A DNA stretch of 64,000 nt from Curtobacterium sp. MCBA15_012 (GCF_001864935.2 NZ_CP126267.1:744001-808000), one strand, 5' to 3'. Shown: positions 41,945 to 50,594, numbered from the stretch's first letter. The notes: generated by a model from the letters alone, not told the origin. A program made the numbers and translations.

Positions 41945-43114
41945 GTGAGCGTTCCGTACCACCGCCTGCCCCGCGTCGACGCCCGTTGGCGGTGGTGGCG
42001 CCCGTTCGTCGCGCTCGCGGTCCTGGCCGGCTGGTACGTCGCGACCCAGGTCGTGCTCGCGGTCGCGTACTTCGTCCCGATCGGAGCCTCGCAGGGTCCC
42101 GAGGGGCTGATGCGCTTCCAGCAGGAGCTGTCGAGCGGGGCACTCGACCCCACCGACCCGCTGGTCCTGTCGCTGTCGCTCGTGTCCCTCGTGGTGCTGC
42201 TGCCCGGGATCCTGCTCGCCGTGAAGCTCGCGAAGCTCGGTCCCGCGAACGTCCTGTCGTCGACGCGCTTCCGGGTGCGGTGGCGGTGGACCGCGTGGTG
42301 CCTGCTGCCCACGCTCGTCGTCGCGGCGATCATGTTCTCGGTCCAGACGATCGGCATGTTCACGTTCGACGGCGGCTTCGGGTGGGACCACGCCGCCATC
42401 GGGCACTCGACGGTCTCGGCGGGCACGCTCACGCTGACGATCGTCTTGGTCCTGCTGCTCGTGCCGTTCCAGGGCGCTGCCGAGGAGTACGTCTTCCGCG
42501 GCTTCCTCATGCAGACGATCGGCTCGTGGATCCCGGTCCGCGTGGTCGGCACGGTCGTCGCGGTCGTCGTCTCGACCGTCGTGTTCGCCCTGCTGCACAT
42601 CCCGAACGGCTACAACGTCTGGGGCATCCTCGACGTCGGCTCGTTCGGTCTCGTGGCCGCGATCATCGTGCTGCGCACCGGCGGCATGGAGGCGACGGTC
42701 CTCCAGCACGCCTTCAACAACATCATGATCTTCGTGCTGCAGGCGCCGGGGTGGTCGCGGATCGACCTGACGTCGCAGGACGCGCAGGGCACGGTCGGCG
42801 GGTGGCTCGTCACGCTCGGCACGTCGCTGCTCTACTGGGGGATGGTCGAGGTGCTCGCGACGTGGCGGGGGCTGGACCGGCGGTTCGCCGGTCACGAGGC
42901 GCCCCGGTTCCGCGGGACACCGCCCGGGTTCGCGGGTGGGTCGCGGTGGTTCCGGCCGGGAGGCGCGGGCTGGTCGGACGCGCCGGCGCGTGTCGACGAC
43001 GTGGCCGGGTCGGGTGACCCCGCCGGGTCCGGTGAGCGGGTGGGTTCGGGTCATCGGGCCGGTTCCGACGGACAGGGTGTGGACAGCGCGGTGGGTGTCG
43101 CCCGTCGCCCGTAG
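41945..43114 (+). CDS. CPBP family intramembrane metalloprotease
   Basis: 389-residue multi-pass protein with the CPBP (Abi/CAAX protease-like) core: glutamates and arginine in AAEEYVFRGFLMQ (EExxxR), His in VFALLHIPNG, and the final HAFNN motif, consistent with an intramembrane zinc protease. About eight spans. The C-terminal 70 residues are a disordered Gly/Ser/Arg tail containing a PGGAGWS half-copy of the dispersed repeat. GTG 41945 has TAGCCT 7 nt upstream; only 36 bp separate it from the divergent DMT start. Its TAG stop (43112-43114) doubles as the first bases of the recQ -10 hexamer. Confidence 0.9.
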   Translation: MSVPYHRLPRVDARWRWWRPFVALAVLAGWYVATQVVLAVAYFVPIGASQGPEGLMRFQQELSSGALDPTDPLVLSLSLVSLVVLLPGILLAVKLAKLGPANVLSSTRFRVRWRWTAWCLLPTLVVAAIMFSVQTIGMFTFDGGFGWDHAAIGHSTVSAGTLTLTIVLVLLLVPFQGAAEEYVFRGFLMQTIGSWIPVRVVGTVVAVVVSTVVFALLHIPNGYNVWGILDVGSFGLVAAIIVLRTGGMEATVLQHAFNNIMIFVLQAPGWSRIDLTSQDAQGTVGGWLVTLGTSLLYWGMVEVLATWRGLDRRFAGHEAPRFRGTPPGFAGGSRWFRPGGAGWSDAPARVDDVAGSGDPAGSGERVGSGHRAGSDGQGVDSAVGVARRP

Positions 43115-43123
43115 GCTCGTGGC

Positions 43124-44980
43124 ATGAGTTCCACGCCCGCGCCCGCCGTCGCGCCGGTGTCCCCGTCACGCTCGGCGGCGCTCGACGTCCTGCGCCGGGT
43201 GTGGGGCTACGACGACTTCCGGGGTGAACAGGCCGCGATCATCGACCAGGTCGTGTCCGGTGGGGACGCCCTCGTCCTCATGCCGACCGGTGGCGGCAAG
43301 TCGCTCTGCTACCAGGTCCCGGCACTCGTCCGCGACGGCGTCGGGGTCGTGGTCTCGCCGCTGATCGCCCTCATGCAGGACCAGGTCGACGCCCTCGCGG
43401 CGAACGGCGTGCGCGCGGCGTTCCTCAACTCGACCCAGGGGCCCGACGAGCGCTCGCGGGTGGAGCGTGCCGTCGTCTCCGGCGAGGTCGACATGCTCTA
43501 CCTCGCGCCCGAGCGCCTGCGGCTCGAGTCGACCCGCGCCCTGCTCGACCGCGCCCGCATCGCCCTGTTCGCGATCGACGAGGCCCACTGCGTCGCCCAG
43601 TGGGGCCACGACTTCCGGCCGGACTACCTCGAGCTGAGCATCCTGCACGAGCGGTGGCCGACCGTGCCGCGGGTCGCGCTCACCGCCACGGCGACGCCGC
43701 AGACCCACCGTGAGATCTCCGGGCGGCTCGGCCTCGACGACGCAGCGCACTTCGTCGCCGACTTCGACCGGCCGAACATCCAGTACCGGATCGAGCCGAA
43801 GACCGGCGCGATGCAGCAGCTGCTCACGTTCATCCGCACGGAGCACAGCGGGGACGCCGGCATCGTCTACTGCCTGTCGCGCAACTCGGTCGAGCGCACG
43901 GCCGCGGCGCTCGCCGACCAGGGCATCCCGGCACTGCCGTACCATGCCGGTCTCGACGCCAAGGTGCGCGAGCGCAACCAGTCCCGTTTCCTCCGCGAGG
44001 ACGGCATCGTCATGGTGGCCACGATCGCGTTCGGCATGGGCATCGACAAGCCCGACGTCCGCTTCGTGGCGCACCTCGACCTGCCGAAGTCGGTCGAGGG
44101 CTACTACCAGGAGACCGGTCGTGCCGGGCGGGACGGGCTGCCCTCGACCGCGTGGCTCGCGTACGGCCTGAACGACGTCGTGCAGCAGCGCCGGATGATC
44201 GACCAGTCCGAGGGCGATGCCGCACACCGTCGGCAGCTCAGCGCCCACCTCGACGCCATGCTCGCCCTGTGCGAGACGATCGAGTGCCGCCGGGTCCGGC
44301 TGCTGGCGTACTTCGGCCAGGAGTCCACGCCGTGCGGCAACTGCGACACGTGCATCGCGCCGCCCGAGCCGTGGGACGGCACCGTCCCGGCGCAGAAGCT
44401 CTTGTCGACGGTCGTCCGGCTCGAACGTGAGCGCGGGCAGCGGTACGGCGTCGCGCACCTCGTCGACATCCTCGTCGGCAAGCAGTCGCCGCGCGTGCAG
44501 GAGCTCCGGCACGACTCGCTGGCGACGTTCGGCATCGGCAGCGACCTGAGCGAGGGGGAGTGGCGCGCGGTGGCGCGGCAGGTCCTGGCGCAGGGCTACG
44601 CCGCGGTGTCGGGCGACGGCTACGGCACGATCGTGCTCAGCCCCACGAGCGCCGACGTCCTGAGCGGACGGGTCCGGGTGCTCATGCGCCGCGACCCGGT
44701 CAAGGCGCCGCGCACGTCCCGGACCAGGCGGCAGGCCGTGACGGACATGCCGCAGGAGGCCGTGGGCCTGTTCGAGGCGCTGCGGGCCTGGCGTGCGGCG
44801 CAGGCCCGCGAGCAGGGCGTCCCGGCGTACGTGGTCTTCAACGACGCGACCCTGCGCGGCATCGCGGCTGTGCGTCCCGCCGACCAGGACCAGCTCGCCG
44901 AGATCTCCGGCGTCGGTGCGGCGAAGCTCGAGCACTACGGCCGTGCCGTGCTCGACGTGGTGTCCTCGCACGCCGACTGA
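43124..44980 (+). CDS. recQ: ATP-dependent DNA helicase RecQ
   Basis: 618-residue superfamily 2 helicase acting in replication-fork repair. Motifs: 0 region FRGEQ, I MPTGGGKSLCYQVPAL, II FAIDEAHC, aromatic-rich WGHDFRPDY, III TATATP, V/VI IAFGMGIDKPDVR and QETGRAGRDG. The RQC zinc-binding domain shows CETIECRR, CGNCDTC, and an HRDC domain ends the protein (VVFNDATLRGIA, ISGVGAAKLEHYG). ATG 43124 is preceded by TAGGCT exactly 6 nt upstream, so it is likely expressed leaderless and independently of the CPBP gene it nearly abuts. Confidence 0.96.
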   Translation: MSSTPAPAVAPVSPSRSAALDVLRRVWGYDDFRGEQAAIIDQVVSGGDALVLMPTGGGKSLCYQVPALVRDGVGVVVSPLIALMQDQVDALAANGVRAAFLNSTQGPDERSRVERAVVSGEVDMLYLAPERLRLESTRALLDRARIALFAIDEAHCVAQWGHDFRPDYLELSILHERWPTVPRVALTATATPQTHREISGRLGLDDAAHFVADFDRPNIQYRIEPKTGAMQQLLTFIRTEHSGDAGIVYCLSRNSVERTAAALADQGIPALPYHAGLDAKVRERNQSRFLREDGIVMVATIAFGMGIDKPDVRFVAHLDLPKSVEGYYQETGRAGRDGLPSTAWLAYGLNDVVQQRRMIDQSEGDAAHRRQLSAHLDAMLALCETIECRRVRLLAYFGQESTPCGNCDTCIAPPEPWDGTVPAQKLLSTVVRLERERGQRYGVAHLVDILVGKQSPRVQELRHDSLATFGIGSDLSEGEWRAVARQVLAQGYAAVSGDGYGTIVLSPTSADVLSGRVRVLMRRDPVKAPRTSRTRRQAVTDMPQEAVGLFEALRAWRAAQAREQGVPAYVVFNDATLRGIAAVRPADQDQLAEISGVGAAKLEHYGRAVLDVVSSHAD

Positions 44981-45051
44981 CCGGCGCGGAGCGCACGGCG
45001 GGCGTTGACCCGGGGCCGCTGCGCGGTGTCCCGGGCACCTACCGCGGACCC

Positions 45052-45067
45052 ATGCCGCACGCGGCAT
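45052..45067. promoter_or_regulatory. Palindrome upstream of the acyltransferase gene
   Basis: ATGCCGC-AC-GCGGCAT, a 7-bp inverted repeat between recQ and the acyltransferase, about 20 nt before the -10-like TACACT (45088). It could be an operator or a weak recQ terminator. Confidence 0.4.
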
Positions 45068-45120
45068 GCGGGTCCCGGCGCGCTCACTACACTCGGAGAC
45101 CCCGCCACGAGGAGGCCCCG

Positions 45121-45864
45121 GTGTCCGGTTCGACGAAGATCACCACCACGCTCAGTCGCGCGGTGGTGACCCCGCTCGCCCGGATGCTCTGGCGCCCCCG
45201 CATCGTCGGTCGGCGCAACGTGCCGAAGCGCGGCGCCGTGATCCTGGCGAGCAACCACCGGTCCTTCATCGACTCCCCGGCGATCACCCTCATGGCGCCG
45301 CGGAAGGTCTCGTTCCTCGCGAAGCAGGAGTACTTCACGGGCACGGGCTTCCGCGGTGCGGTGTCGAGGGCGTTCTTCGGAGGCATCGGCGCGATCGGCG
45401 TCGAGCGCGGTGCGGGTGCGGCGGCGCAGCAGGCCCTCGACCTGGGGCTGGAACGGCTCGAGGCGGGGGAGGCGTTCGCGATCTACCCCGAGGGCACGCG
45501 CTCCCTCGACGGCAGGCTCTACAAGGGTCGGACCGGGGTCGCCTGGCTGGCCCTCACCAGCGGCGCCCCCGTCGTACCGGTGGCGCTGACCGGCACCGAG
45601 GACGTGCAGCCGGTCGGCTCGAAGGTGCCGAAGCTCGCCCGCGTGACGATCGAGTTCGGCGCGCCGATGGACCTGTCCGGCTTCGGTGATGCGTCGTCCG
45701 GGCGGGCTCGACGCCACGCGACCGACGCCGTGATGGCGGCGATCCAGGCGTTGAGCGGGCAGGAGCCGGCGAACGCGTACAACAACCCGCCGTCGACGAT
45801 CGTCGAGCGCGTGCGGCAGGTGCTCCGGCGGGACGACCCGACCCAGGCGGTCGAACCGGACTGA
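45121..45864 (+). CDS. 1-acyl-sn-glycerol-3-phosphate acyltransferase family protein
   Basis: 247-residue PlsC-type enzyme of phospholipid synthesis, membrane-associated. The HX4D motif is NHRSFID, followed by FLAKQEYF, the FIxR-like GAIGVERG and the third motif YPEGTRS, ending VPVALTGTED. Whether it uses acyl-ACP or acyl-CoA and 1-acyl-G3P or another lysolipid cannot be told. GTG 45121 is clear from GGAGG with 5-nt spacing; TACACT at 45088 gives a candidate -10 and a short leader. The C-terminal ~40 residues are polar. Confidence 0.9.
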   Translation: MSGSTKITTTLSRAVVTPLARMLWRPRIVGRRNVPKRGAVILASNHRSFIDSPAITLMAPRKVSFLAKQEYFTGTGFRGAVSRAFFGGIGAIGVERGAGAAAQQALDLGLERLEAGEAFAIYPEGTRSLDGRLYKGRTGVAWLALTSGAPVVPVALTGTEDVQPVGSKVPKLARVTIEFGAPMDLSGFGDASSGRARRHATDAVMAAIQALSGQEPANAYNNPPSTIVERVRQVLRRDDPTQAVEPD

Positions 45865-45879
45865 TCCTGGAGCACGCTA

Positions 45880-45908
45880 TTGCACATTCTGCATATCAGT
45901 GGTTGAAT
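45880..45908 (+). promoter_or_regulatory. Promoter upstream of the unknown-M23 operon
   Basis: TTGCAC (45880-45885), 17-bp spacer, TTGAAT (45903-45908), inside an unusually AT-rich patch. This gives a ~60-nt leader to the ATG at 45981. Confidence 0.5.
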
Positions 45909-45980
45909 CGGGGTCGTGCCCGCAAGCGTCCGAACGCTCGGCGGGCCGGACCACCCGACCTCGATCAGAAGGCACGCAGC

Positions 45981-46418
45981 ATGTCCTCCACCCCGCTCTT
46001 CGACTCCATCGCCGACCGCGCCTCCCGTCGGGGCCCGGTCAGCAGCACCGGCACCGCCCAGGCGGACGCCGCCGCGGAGGTCACCGGTCGCTCGAACACC
46101 GGCCCCACTGGCACCCCGCGTGACGACGCCGACCGTGCCGTCCCGGTGGTGTCGTCGGTCACCTCGGTCACCGCGCCGACCTCTCCCTTCGCTGCACCGG
46201 TCCCGCCGCAGCAGTCCGCCCTCGTGCCCGCCGCACTCGTGACCGCCATCGACGCGATCCCGGCGCAGGCGCGCGCGGCGCTCGGGAACGAGCACGTCGT
46301 CGGTGCGGAGCAGCTCGGCCTCGTCGAGGCAGTCGCCGACGCCCTGACCCGCGTGGTCGTCGACGCGGTCGTGCACGAGCTCGAGCGCATCACCCGCGAC
46401 GGTGTCGTCCGCGCCTGA
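45981..46418 (+). CDS. Hypothetical protein
   Basis: 145-residue unrecognised soluble protein. The first ~75 residues are Ser/Thr/Pro/Ala-rich and likely disordered, the last ~65 form an amphipathic helical region (GAEQLGLVEAVADALTRVVVDAVVHELERI). No signal peptide or membrane segment. ATG 45981 has GAAGG about 10 nt upstream. It is 22 nt before the M23 peptidase gene on the same strand, so an operon is likely, but the pairing does not reveal a function. It has its own AT-rich promoter. Confidence 0.7.
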   Translation: MSSTPLFDSIADRASRRGPVSSTGTAQADAAAEVTGRSNTGPTGTPRDDADRAVPVVSSVTSVTAPTSPFAAPVPPQQSALVPAALVTAIDAIPAQARAALGNEHVVGAEQLGLVEAVADALTRVVVDAVVHELERITRDGVVRA

Positions 46419-46440
46419 CCGCTCTCCGTCCGGTCCGATC

Positions 46441-47517
46441 ATGTCCGCCACCGAGTTCCTCCCGATGCGCGCCGCCCCGCGACGACGTGCCGGCGCTCGA
46501 CACGTCGCCCCGGGCCGTCGCTCCTCGCGAGCCGGTGTCGCCGGGCCCCCGACCACCGGGGCGGCGGTCCCCCCTGCCGCCGCTCCGGTCTCCTCTCCGC
46601 GCCGGGCTGCACGCCGTGCTGCTGCCCCGACGCCTGCCGGTGCCGCACGCGGTGCCGGACGCCTCCTGACCACCGGGGCGGCGGTCCCCCCTTCCGCCGT
46701 CCCGGTCTCATCCCCGCGTCGCGCCGCCCGTCGTGCCGCCCCGATCCGGGGCGCGACGCCGCCGGCGGGTCCGCTCCCCGGTACGACGAGGCGGGCGGCT
46801 CCGACCGTCCGCGCGACGCCGCCGGCGCGTCCGTTCGTCGGCGCACCGGCCCGGACGGAACGGAGCGCGGCCGCTCACAAGGCGTCCGCCAAGCTCGTCC
46901 CCGTCACCGCCGCCGTGCTCGCCGCGTGCCTGTTCGTCGCCGTCGGTGACGCCCGGAAGGCGACCGCGGTCCCCACGACGCCCGCGGCCGGACGCGTGAC
47001 GACGCAGCACTTCGCCGCGCCGTCGGTACCGACGACCACGATCACCCGCGACGGGTACGAGGTCGACATCGACGACGACGGGCACCGCTGGCCGCGCACG
47101 ACGATCACCTCGACCGTGGTCCGACCGGTCGAGGGCGCGGTCCCGATCGCCGGCGGGTTCGGCGGTCGACACGTCGCCGGCTGCGGGGCGTGCTCGACGG
47201 ACCACCACGGACTCGACTTCGCCGCGCCGAGCGGCAGTCCCGCCCTCGCGGTGATGTCCGGGCGGGTCGTCTCGGCCGGGGTGCTCGGCGGCTACGGCAA
47301 CCAGGTCCTGCTCCAGCACCCGGACGGCACGCGGACCCGGTACGGACACCTCTCCCGCATCGACGTCCGGGTCGGCCAGGTCGTGACCGCCGGCGAGCAG
47401 GTCGGCGCGGTCGGCAGCACCGGGGTCTCGACCGGGCCGCACCTGCACTTCGAGGTCATCGTCGGCGGCGTCCCCGTCGACCCGGAGCCCTGGTTGGCGG
47501 CACGCGGCGTGCTGTGA
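46441..47517 (+). CDS. Membrane-anchored M23 (lysostaphin-like) peptidase
   Basis: 358-residue envelope protein. A ~155-residue Arg/Ala/Pro-rich cytoplasmic leader contains a near-exact duplication (TTGAAVPP..PVSSPRRAARRAA, nt about 46549-46627 and 46668-46745), followed by one membrane segment (KLVPVTAAVLAACLFVAV) and an exported M23 domain with the metal and catalytic residues in HHGLDFAAP, GYGNQVLLQHPDG, YGHLS and GPHLHFEV (HxH). Such enzymes cut peptidoglycan cross-links or act as amidase activators; both zinc motifs are intact, so activity is plausible. ATG 46441 has no strong ribosome site; an upstream GTG at 46402 would overlap the previous gene. Confidence 0.85.
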   Translation: MSATEFLPMRAAPRRRAGARHVAPGRRSSRAGVAGPPTTGAAVPPAAAPVSSPRRAARRAAAPTPAGAARGAGRLLTTGAAVPPSAVPVSSPRRAARRAAPIRGATPPAGPLPGTTRRAAPTVRATPPARPFVGAPARTERSAAAHKASAKLVPVTAAVLAACLFVAVGDARKATAVPTTPAAGRVTTQHFAAPSVPTTTITRDGYEVDIDDDGHRWPRTTITSTVVRPVEGAVPIAGGFGGRHVAGCGACSTDHHGLDFAAPSGSPALAVMSGRVVSAGVLGGYGNQVLLQHPDGTRTRYGHLSRIDVRVGQVVTAGEQVGAVGSTGVSTGPHLHFEVIVGGVPVDPEPWLAARGVL

Positions 47518-47656
47518 CCCGGCCAGGGGAGCCCCCGGCTGCGCCGATGTTCAGCCGTGCCCCCGCGCATCCCTCGTGCGCCCCGTCGATCTCCGGACCC
47601 GGCGCGTACGGTCGGCCGGGTGGCGGCACGGTGCCGTCACGGGACGGAGACTCGAC

Positions 47657-48505
47657 GTGCGCGTGACGGTGCTGGGAACAGGGACGATGGGAGCCGGCGT
47701 CGCCCGGTCACTCCTCCGCGAGGGCCACGACGTCACCGTGTGGAACCGCAGCGCCGAACGGGCCGCCCCGCTCGCGTCCGACGGCGCCACGGTCGCACAG
47801 GACGCCCCGAGCGCGGTCGCCGAGGCCGAGGTCGTGCTGCTCACGCTCTTCGACACGGACGCCGTCGTCGACGTGCTGCGGGCGGCCGGGAGTGCCGCGC
47901 CGCGGGACGCCGTGTGGGTGCAGGCGTCGACGATCGGGACCTCCGGGACCGAGACCGTCGTGCGGCTCGCCGAGGAGTCCGGCGTGCCCCTCGTCGAGGC
48001 GATGATGCTCGGCACGAAGGGCCCCGCCGAGCAGGGGAAGCTCACGATGCTCGCCGCCGGCCCCGCCGACGTGCTGGACCGCGTGCAGCCGGTCCTCGAC
48101 GCGATCGGTGCGAAGACGGTCCGCGCGGGCGAGCGTGTGGGCGACGGCACCGCGGTGAAGCTCGCCGCCAACGCCTGGATCGCTGCGATCACGGCCGCCA
48201 CCGGCCAGTCCCTCGCGGTGGCACGCGCCCTCGGCGTCGACCCGCAGCTCTTCCTCGACGCGATCGAGGGATCGGCGAGCGACTCGGCCTACGCGCACAC
48301 GAAGGGCGCGTCGATGCTCGCGGGGGAGTTCCCCGCCCAGTTCGCGCTCGACGGTCTGCGCAAGGACATCGGCCTCATCACCGACGCGGCACGCTCGACC
48401 GGGGTGTCGACGACGCTGCTCGACGCACTCGACCGGGTCTACCGCGACGCGAGTGCGGCCGGGCACGGGGACGACGACATCGCCGCGGTCGGTACCGCCT
48501 TCTGA
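47657..48505 (+). CDS. NAD(P)-dependent oxidoreductase, 3-hydroxyisobutyrate dehydrogenase family
   Basis: 282-residue beta-hydroxyacid dehydrogenase family enzyme (6PGDH_NADP plus the helical C-domain). The dinucleotide site is VLGTGTMGAGVARSLL; MMLGTKGPAEQGKLTML replaces the usual substrate-binding segment, and the catalytic lysine lies in KLAANAWIAAI (K..N). The substrate hydroxyacid is unknown. GTG 47657 is chosen because GGAG lies 7 nt upstream; the open frame beyond has no such site. No pathway partner is adjacent. Confidence 0.9.
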   Translation: MRVTVLGTGTMGAGVARSLLREGHDVTVWNRSAERAAPLASDGATVAQDAPSAVAEAEVVLLTLFDTDAVVDVLRAAGSAAPRDAVWVQASTIGTSGTETVVRLAEESGVPLVEAMMLGTKGPAEQGKLTMLAAGPADVLDRVQPVLDAIGAKTVRAGERVGDGTAVKLAANAWIAAITAATGQSLAVARALGVDPQLFLDAIEGSASDSAYAHTKGASMLAGEFPAQFALDGLRKDIGLITDAARSTGVSTTLLDALDRVYRDASAAGHGDDDIAAVGTAF

Positions 48506-48575
48506 CGACGACGTCGGTGCCGTGCTCGCGTGCGGTGCCGACGTCCGCGCGGGCACGGTGACCCGGGCCCGCGAC

Positions 48576-48797
48576 TCAGGACCGGCGGAGCCACCGCCGG
48601 ACGGCACCGGCCAGCCGCCCGACCGCCTCGTCGTTCATCGTGTTGGCGAGGTCGAACGCCTCGCGGGCCGGGTCGGCACCGCCCCGGATGCGCCGGAGCG
48701 CGGCGTCGGCGCGGGCCCGGGCGTCGAGCTCCGCGTAGGGCATGTCGTCCTCGGGGTCGTGCGCCGGTGCCGTACGGGGAGCGTCGTCGGCGGACAT
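48576..48797 (-). CDS. Small hypothetical protein
   Basis: 73-residue charged, probably helical protein (ARARADAALRRIRGG, NDEAVGRLAGAVRRWLRRS) without signal peptide or membrane span. The start ATG 48797 has TAGCCT exactly 6 nt upstream, the leaderless pattern that supports it as a real gene despite its size. It resembles no family I recognise. Convergent with the dehydrogenase gene. Confidence 0.65.
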   Translation of the reverse strand: MSADDAPRTAPAHDPEDDMPYAELDARARADAALRRIRGGADPAREAFDLANTMNDEAVGRLAGAVRRWLRRS

Positions 48798-48854
48798 GGC
48801 GTCAGGCTACGCGCGCACCCCGGGACCCGGCGGCGAGCACACGGTCGAACCGGG

Positions 48855-49379
48855 CTAGGCGCTCCGACGGGCGGGCTCGGCCGACTCGATGTCGCGGTCG
48901 ACCACGCGGGCCATCTGCTCGAGGAACCCGACGACCACGGCCATGTCCGACGGCGGCAGGTGCTCCGCGACCTCGATCGCGCGGTTGTCGAGCTCGTCGA
49001 TGACCTGCAGGACCTGGCGCATGGAACCACCCGTCGCCGTGAGGAGCACCCCGCGGCGGTCGTGGGGGTCGGCGTGGCGCTCGACGTGACCGCTGCGGAC
49101 CAGTCGGTCGACGAGGGCCGAGGTGGACGCCGGCGTGATGTCGAGCCGGTCGGCCAGTTCCTTGGCGTTGACGGCGCGGCCCGCGGCCTCGGCGTCGAGC
49201 AGGACGCGGAGTGCGAGCAGGGCGTTCTCGCCGATGCCGAGCGCCTCGCGTGCCCGTCGTTGTGCGGCACTCTCGGCACTCCGGTACCGCCGGAGCGCGT
49301 TGAGCACGTCCACCGCGTCGACCCTGGAATCCGTTCCGTACCAGAAGCCCGTGGTGGTGTCCGTCACCTCGGTCGTCAT
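48855..49379 (-). CDS. MarR family transcriptional regulator
   Basis: 174-residue winged-helix protein. The HTH (VNAKELADRLDITPASTSAL, VDRLVRSGHVERH) and wing (DPHDRRGVLLTATGG) are canonical, flanked by dimerisation helices. ATG 49379 is preferred: TAGCAT ends 7 nt upstream, and the longer frame to 49478 would run through the CTAG-rich operator. It is divergent from the alpha-E gene, so it may control both itself and that gene. Effector unknown. Confidence 0.88.
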   Translation of the reverse strand: MTTEVTDTTTGFWYGTDSRVDAVDVLNALRRYRSAESAAQRRAREALGIGENALLALRVLLDAEAAGRAVNAKELADRLDITPASTSALVDRLVRSGHVERHADPHDRRGVLLTATGGSMRQVLQVIDELDNRAIEVAEHLPPSDMAVVVGFLEQMARVVDRDIESAEPARRSA

Positions 49380-49389
49380 GCGGACAATG

Positions 49390-49415
49390 CTAGACGCTCT
49401 AGTTAGGTTGTCTAG
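49390..49415. promoter_or_regulatory. Candidate MarR operator with repeated TCTAG
   Basis: CTAGA-CGC-TCTAG inverted repeat (49390-49402) with a further TCTAG at 49411-49415, between the MarR gene and the divergent alpha-E gene. The CTAG tetramer is rare in such GC-rich DNA, so three copies here are conspicuous. Confidence 0.55.
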
Positions 49416-49509
49416 CGAGTGCGCGGAGAACGGCTGGTGCGACACACCCGCAACACCGGGGACCTCCGCCCGAAACACCGTCGCAACGCCCCGTCAGTAG
49501 GTTCGCCCC

Positions 49510-49530
49510 ATGCAGGAGCCGACGTGCTGA
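49510..49530 (+). other. Possible leaderless upstream ORF (6 codons)
   Basis: ATG at 49510 lies exactly 6 nt after TAGGTT (49498-49503) and opens a six-codon frame (M-Q-E-P-T-C) whose TGA (49528-49530) overlaps the GTG of the alpha-E gene. Its CAGGAG doubles as the ribosome site of that gene. It is too short to be a protein gene but could couple initiation. Confidence 0.4.
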
Positions 49531-50531
49531 ACCGTCTCGCCGGCAGTGTGTTCCACGTCGGGAGCGCGGTCGAGCGTGCCGACGTGGTGGCCCGGATGCT
49601 CGACGTCTACGTCGTGCGCGCCGACCTCGGTGCCGACGGGGTCGCGAGCACCGCCGCGCTGCGTTCCGTCCTCGGCGCCGAGGGGCGGCAGCGCGACCCC
49701 GGTGCCGCGGCCACGGTCGACGCGCTCGCGCTGGACCGGCACGAAGCCGCGTCGATCGCGCACGCGGTCGGGGTGGCCCGCGACCACGCCCGACGTGCCC
49801 GCGAGGTGGTCGCGACCGAGCTCTGGGACTGCCTCGACGCGACGCGGTCCCGGATGCCCCGGAAGGTCGCGCTCGACCGGTCGCACGAGTTCCTCGGGTG
49901 GGTGCGGGAGCGGAGCGCCCTCGCCGTCGGCGTGGTCGAGGGGGACGCCAGCCGCGACGAGGTCTGGGAGTTCTTCACGCTCGGCCGGTCGTTGCTCCGG
50001 TGCGCGGTGACCGCACGCCTGCTCGCCTCCGAGCTCGTCCACACCGGCCCGGGCGGGACCGCGGACCCAGGCCGTCCCGAGCCGGTGTCGACGTCGGGAC
50101 GACCCGGTGCGTCGGCCGGCGCGGCACCGGACGACCCGGGACCGACCACCCACCAGGACCGCGCGCCGTCGGCGCACGCGTGGACGACGGCGCTGCGCGC
50201 GTGCGGTGCGGTCGAGGCGTTCCGGCGCGGGCACGGGCACCGTCCGCCGCGGCCCGCCGACGTCGCGTCGTTCCTGCTGCACGACGCCACGAGTCCCCGC
50301 TCGCTCGCGTTCCTGGCGCAGCGCGCCGAGGACTGTCTCGACGACGTGGCGCCGGCGTGCCTGGCCGACGAGGTCGACGGCTTCCGACGGGCACGTGCGG
50401 CACTCGGCCGGATCGACGTCGGCGGGCCGGAGGACGCGCTGCGTGCCGCGGTCGCCCGCCTGGCCGCCAGCGTCGACGCGGTGGTCGGCGCGCTCGGCGC
50501 ACGCGTCTTCGCACCGGCGCCGGTGCGCTGA
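49524..50531 (+). CDS. Alpha-E domain-containing protein
   Basis: 335-residue protein matching the alpha-E (DUF403) family: NRLAGSVFHVGSAVERADVVARMLD at the N-terminus and a ~280-residue helical domain, interrupted by a Pro/Gly/Thr-rich insert (about 180-228). Alpha-E proteins usually sit with circularly permuted ATP-grasp and transglutaminase-like genes in a peptide-maturation system; none of those is adjacent here, so this is a lone copy. GTG 49524 follows AGGAG with 5-nt spacing; the earlier ATG 49510 is in another frame. Confidence 0.78.
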   Translation: MLNRLAGSVFHVGSAVERADVVARMLDVYVVRADLGADGVASTAALRSVLGAEGRQRDPGAAATVDALALDRHEAASIAHAVGVARDHARRAREVVATELWDCLDATRSRMPRKVALDRSHEFLGWVRERSALAVGVVEGDASRDEVWEFFTLGRSLLRCAVTARLLASELVHTGPGGTADPGRPEPVSTSGRPGASAGAAPDDPGPTTHQDRAPSAHAWTTALRACGAVEAFRRGHGHRPPRPADVASFLLHDATSPRSLAFLAQRAEDCLDDVAPACLADEVDGFRRARAALGRIDVGGPEDALRAAVARLAASVDAVVGALGARVFAPAPVR

Positions 50532-50594
50532 GCGCACCGGGCCGGCGCGGCCGGTCTCCGGGTGGTCCGCGCCGGCCCTCCACCCGGCTGCCGC

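Noticed and set aside
49419-49523. Longer start for the alpha-E protein
   Set aside because: The family homology begins at NRLAG just after GTG 49524, which has AGGAG; the upstream frame runs through the MarR operator.
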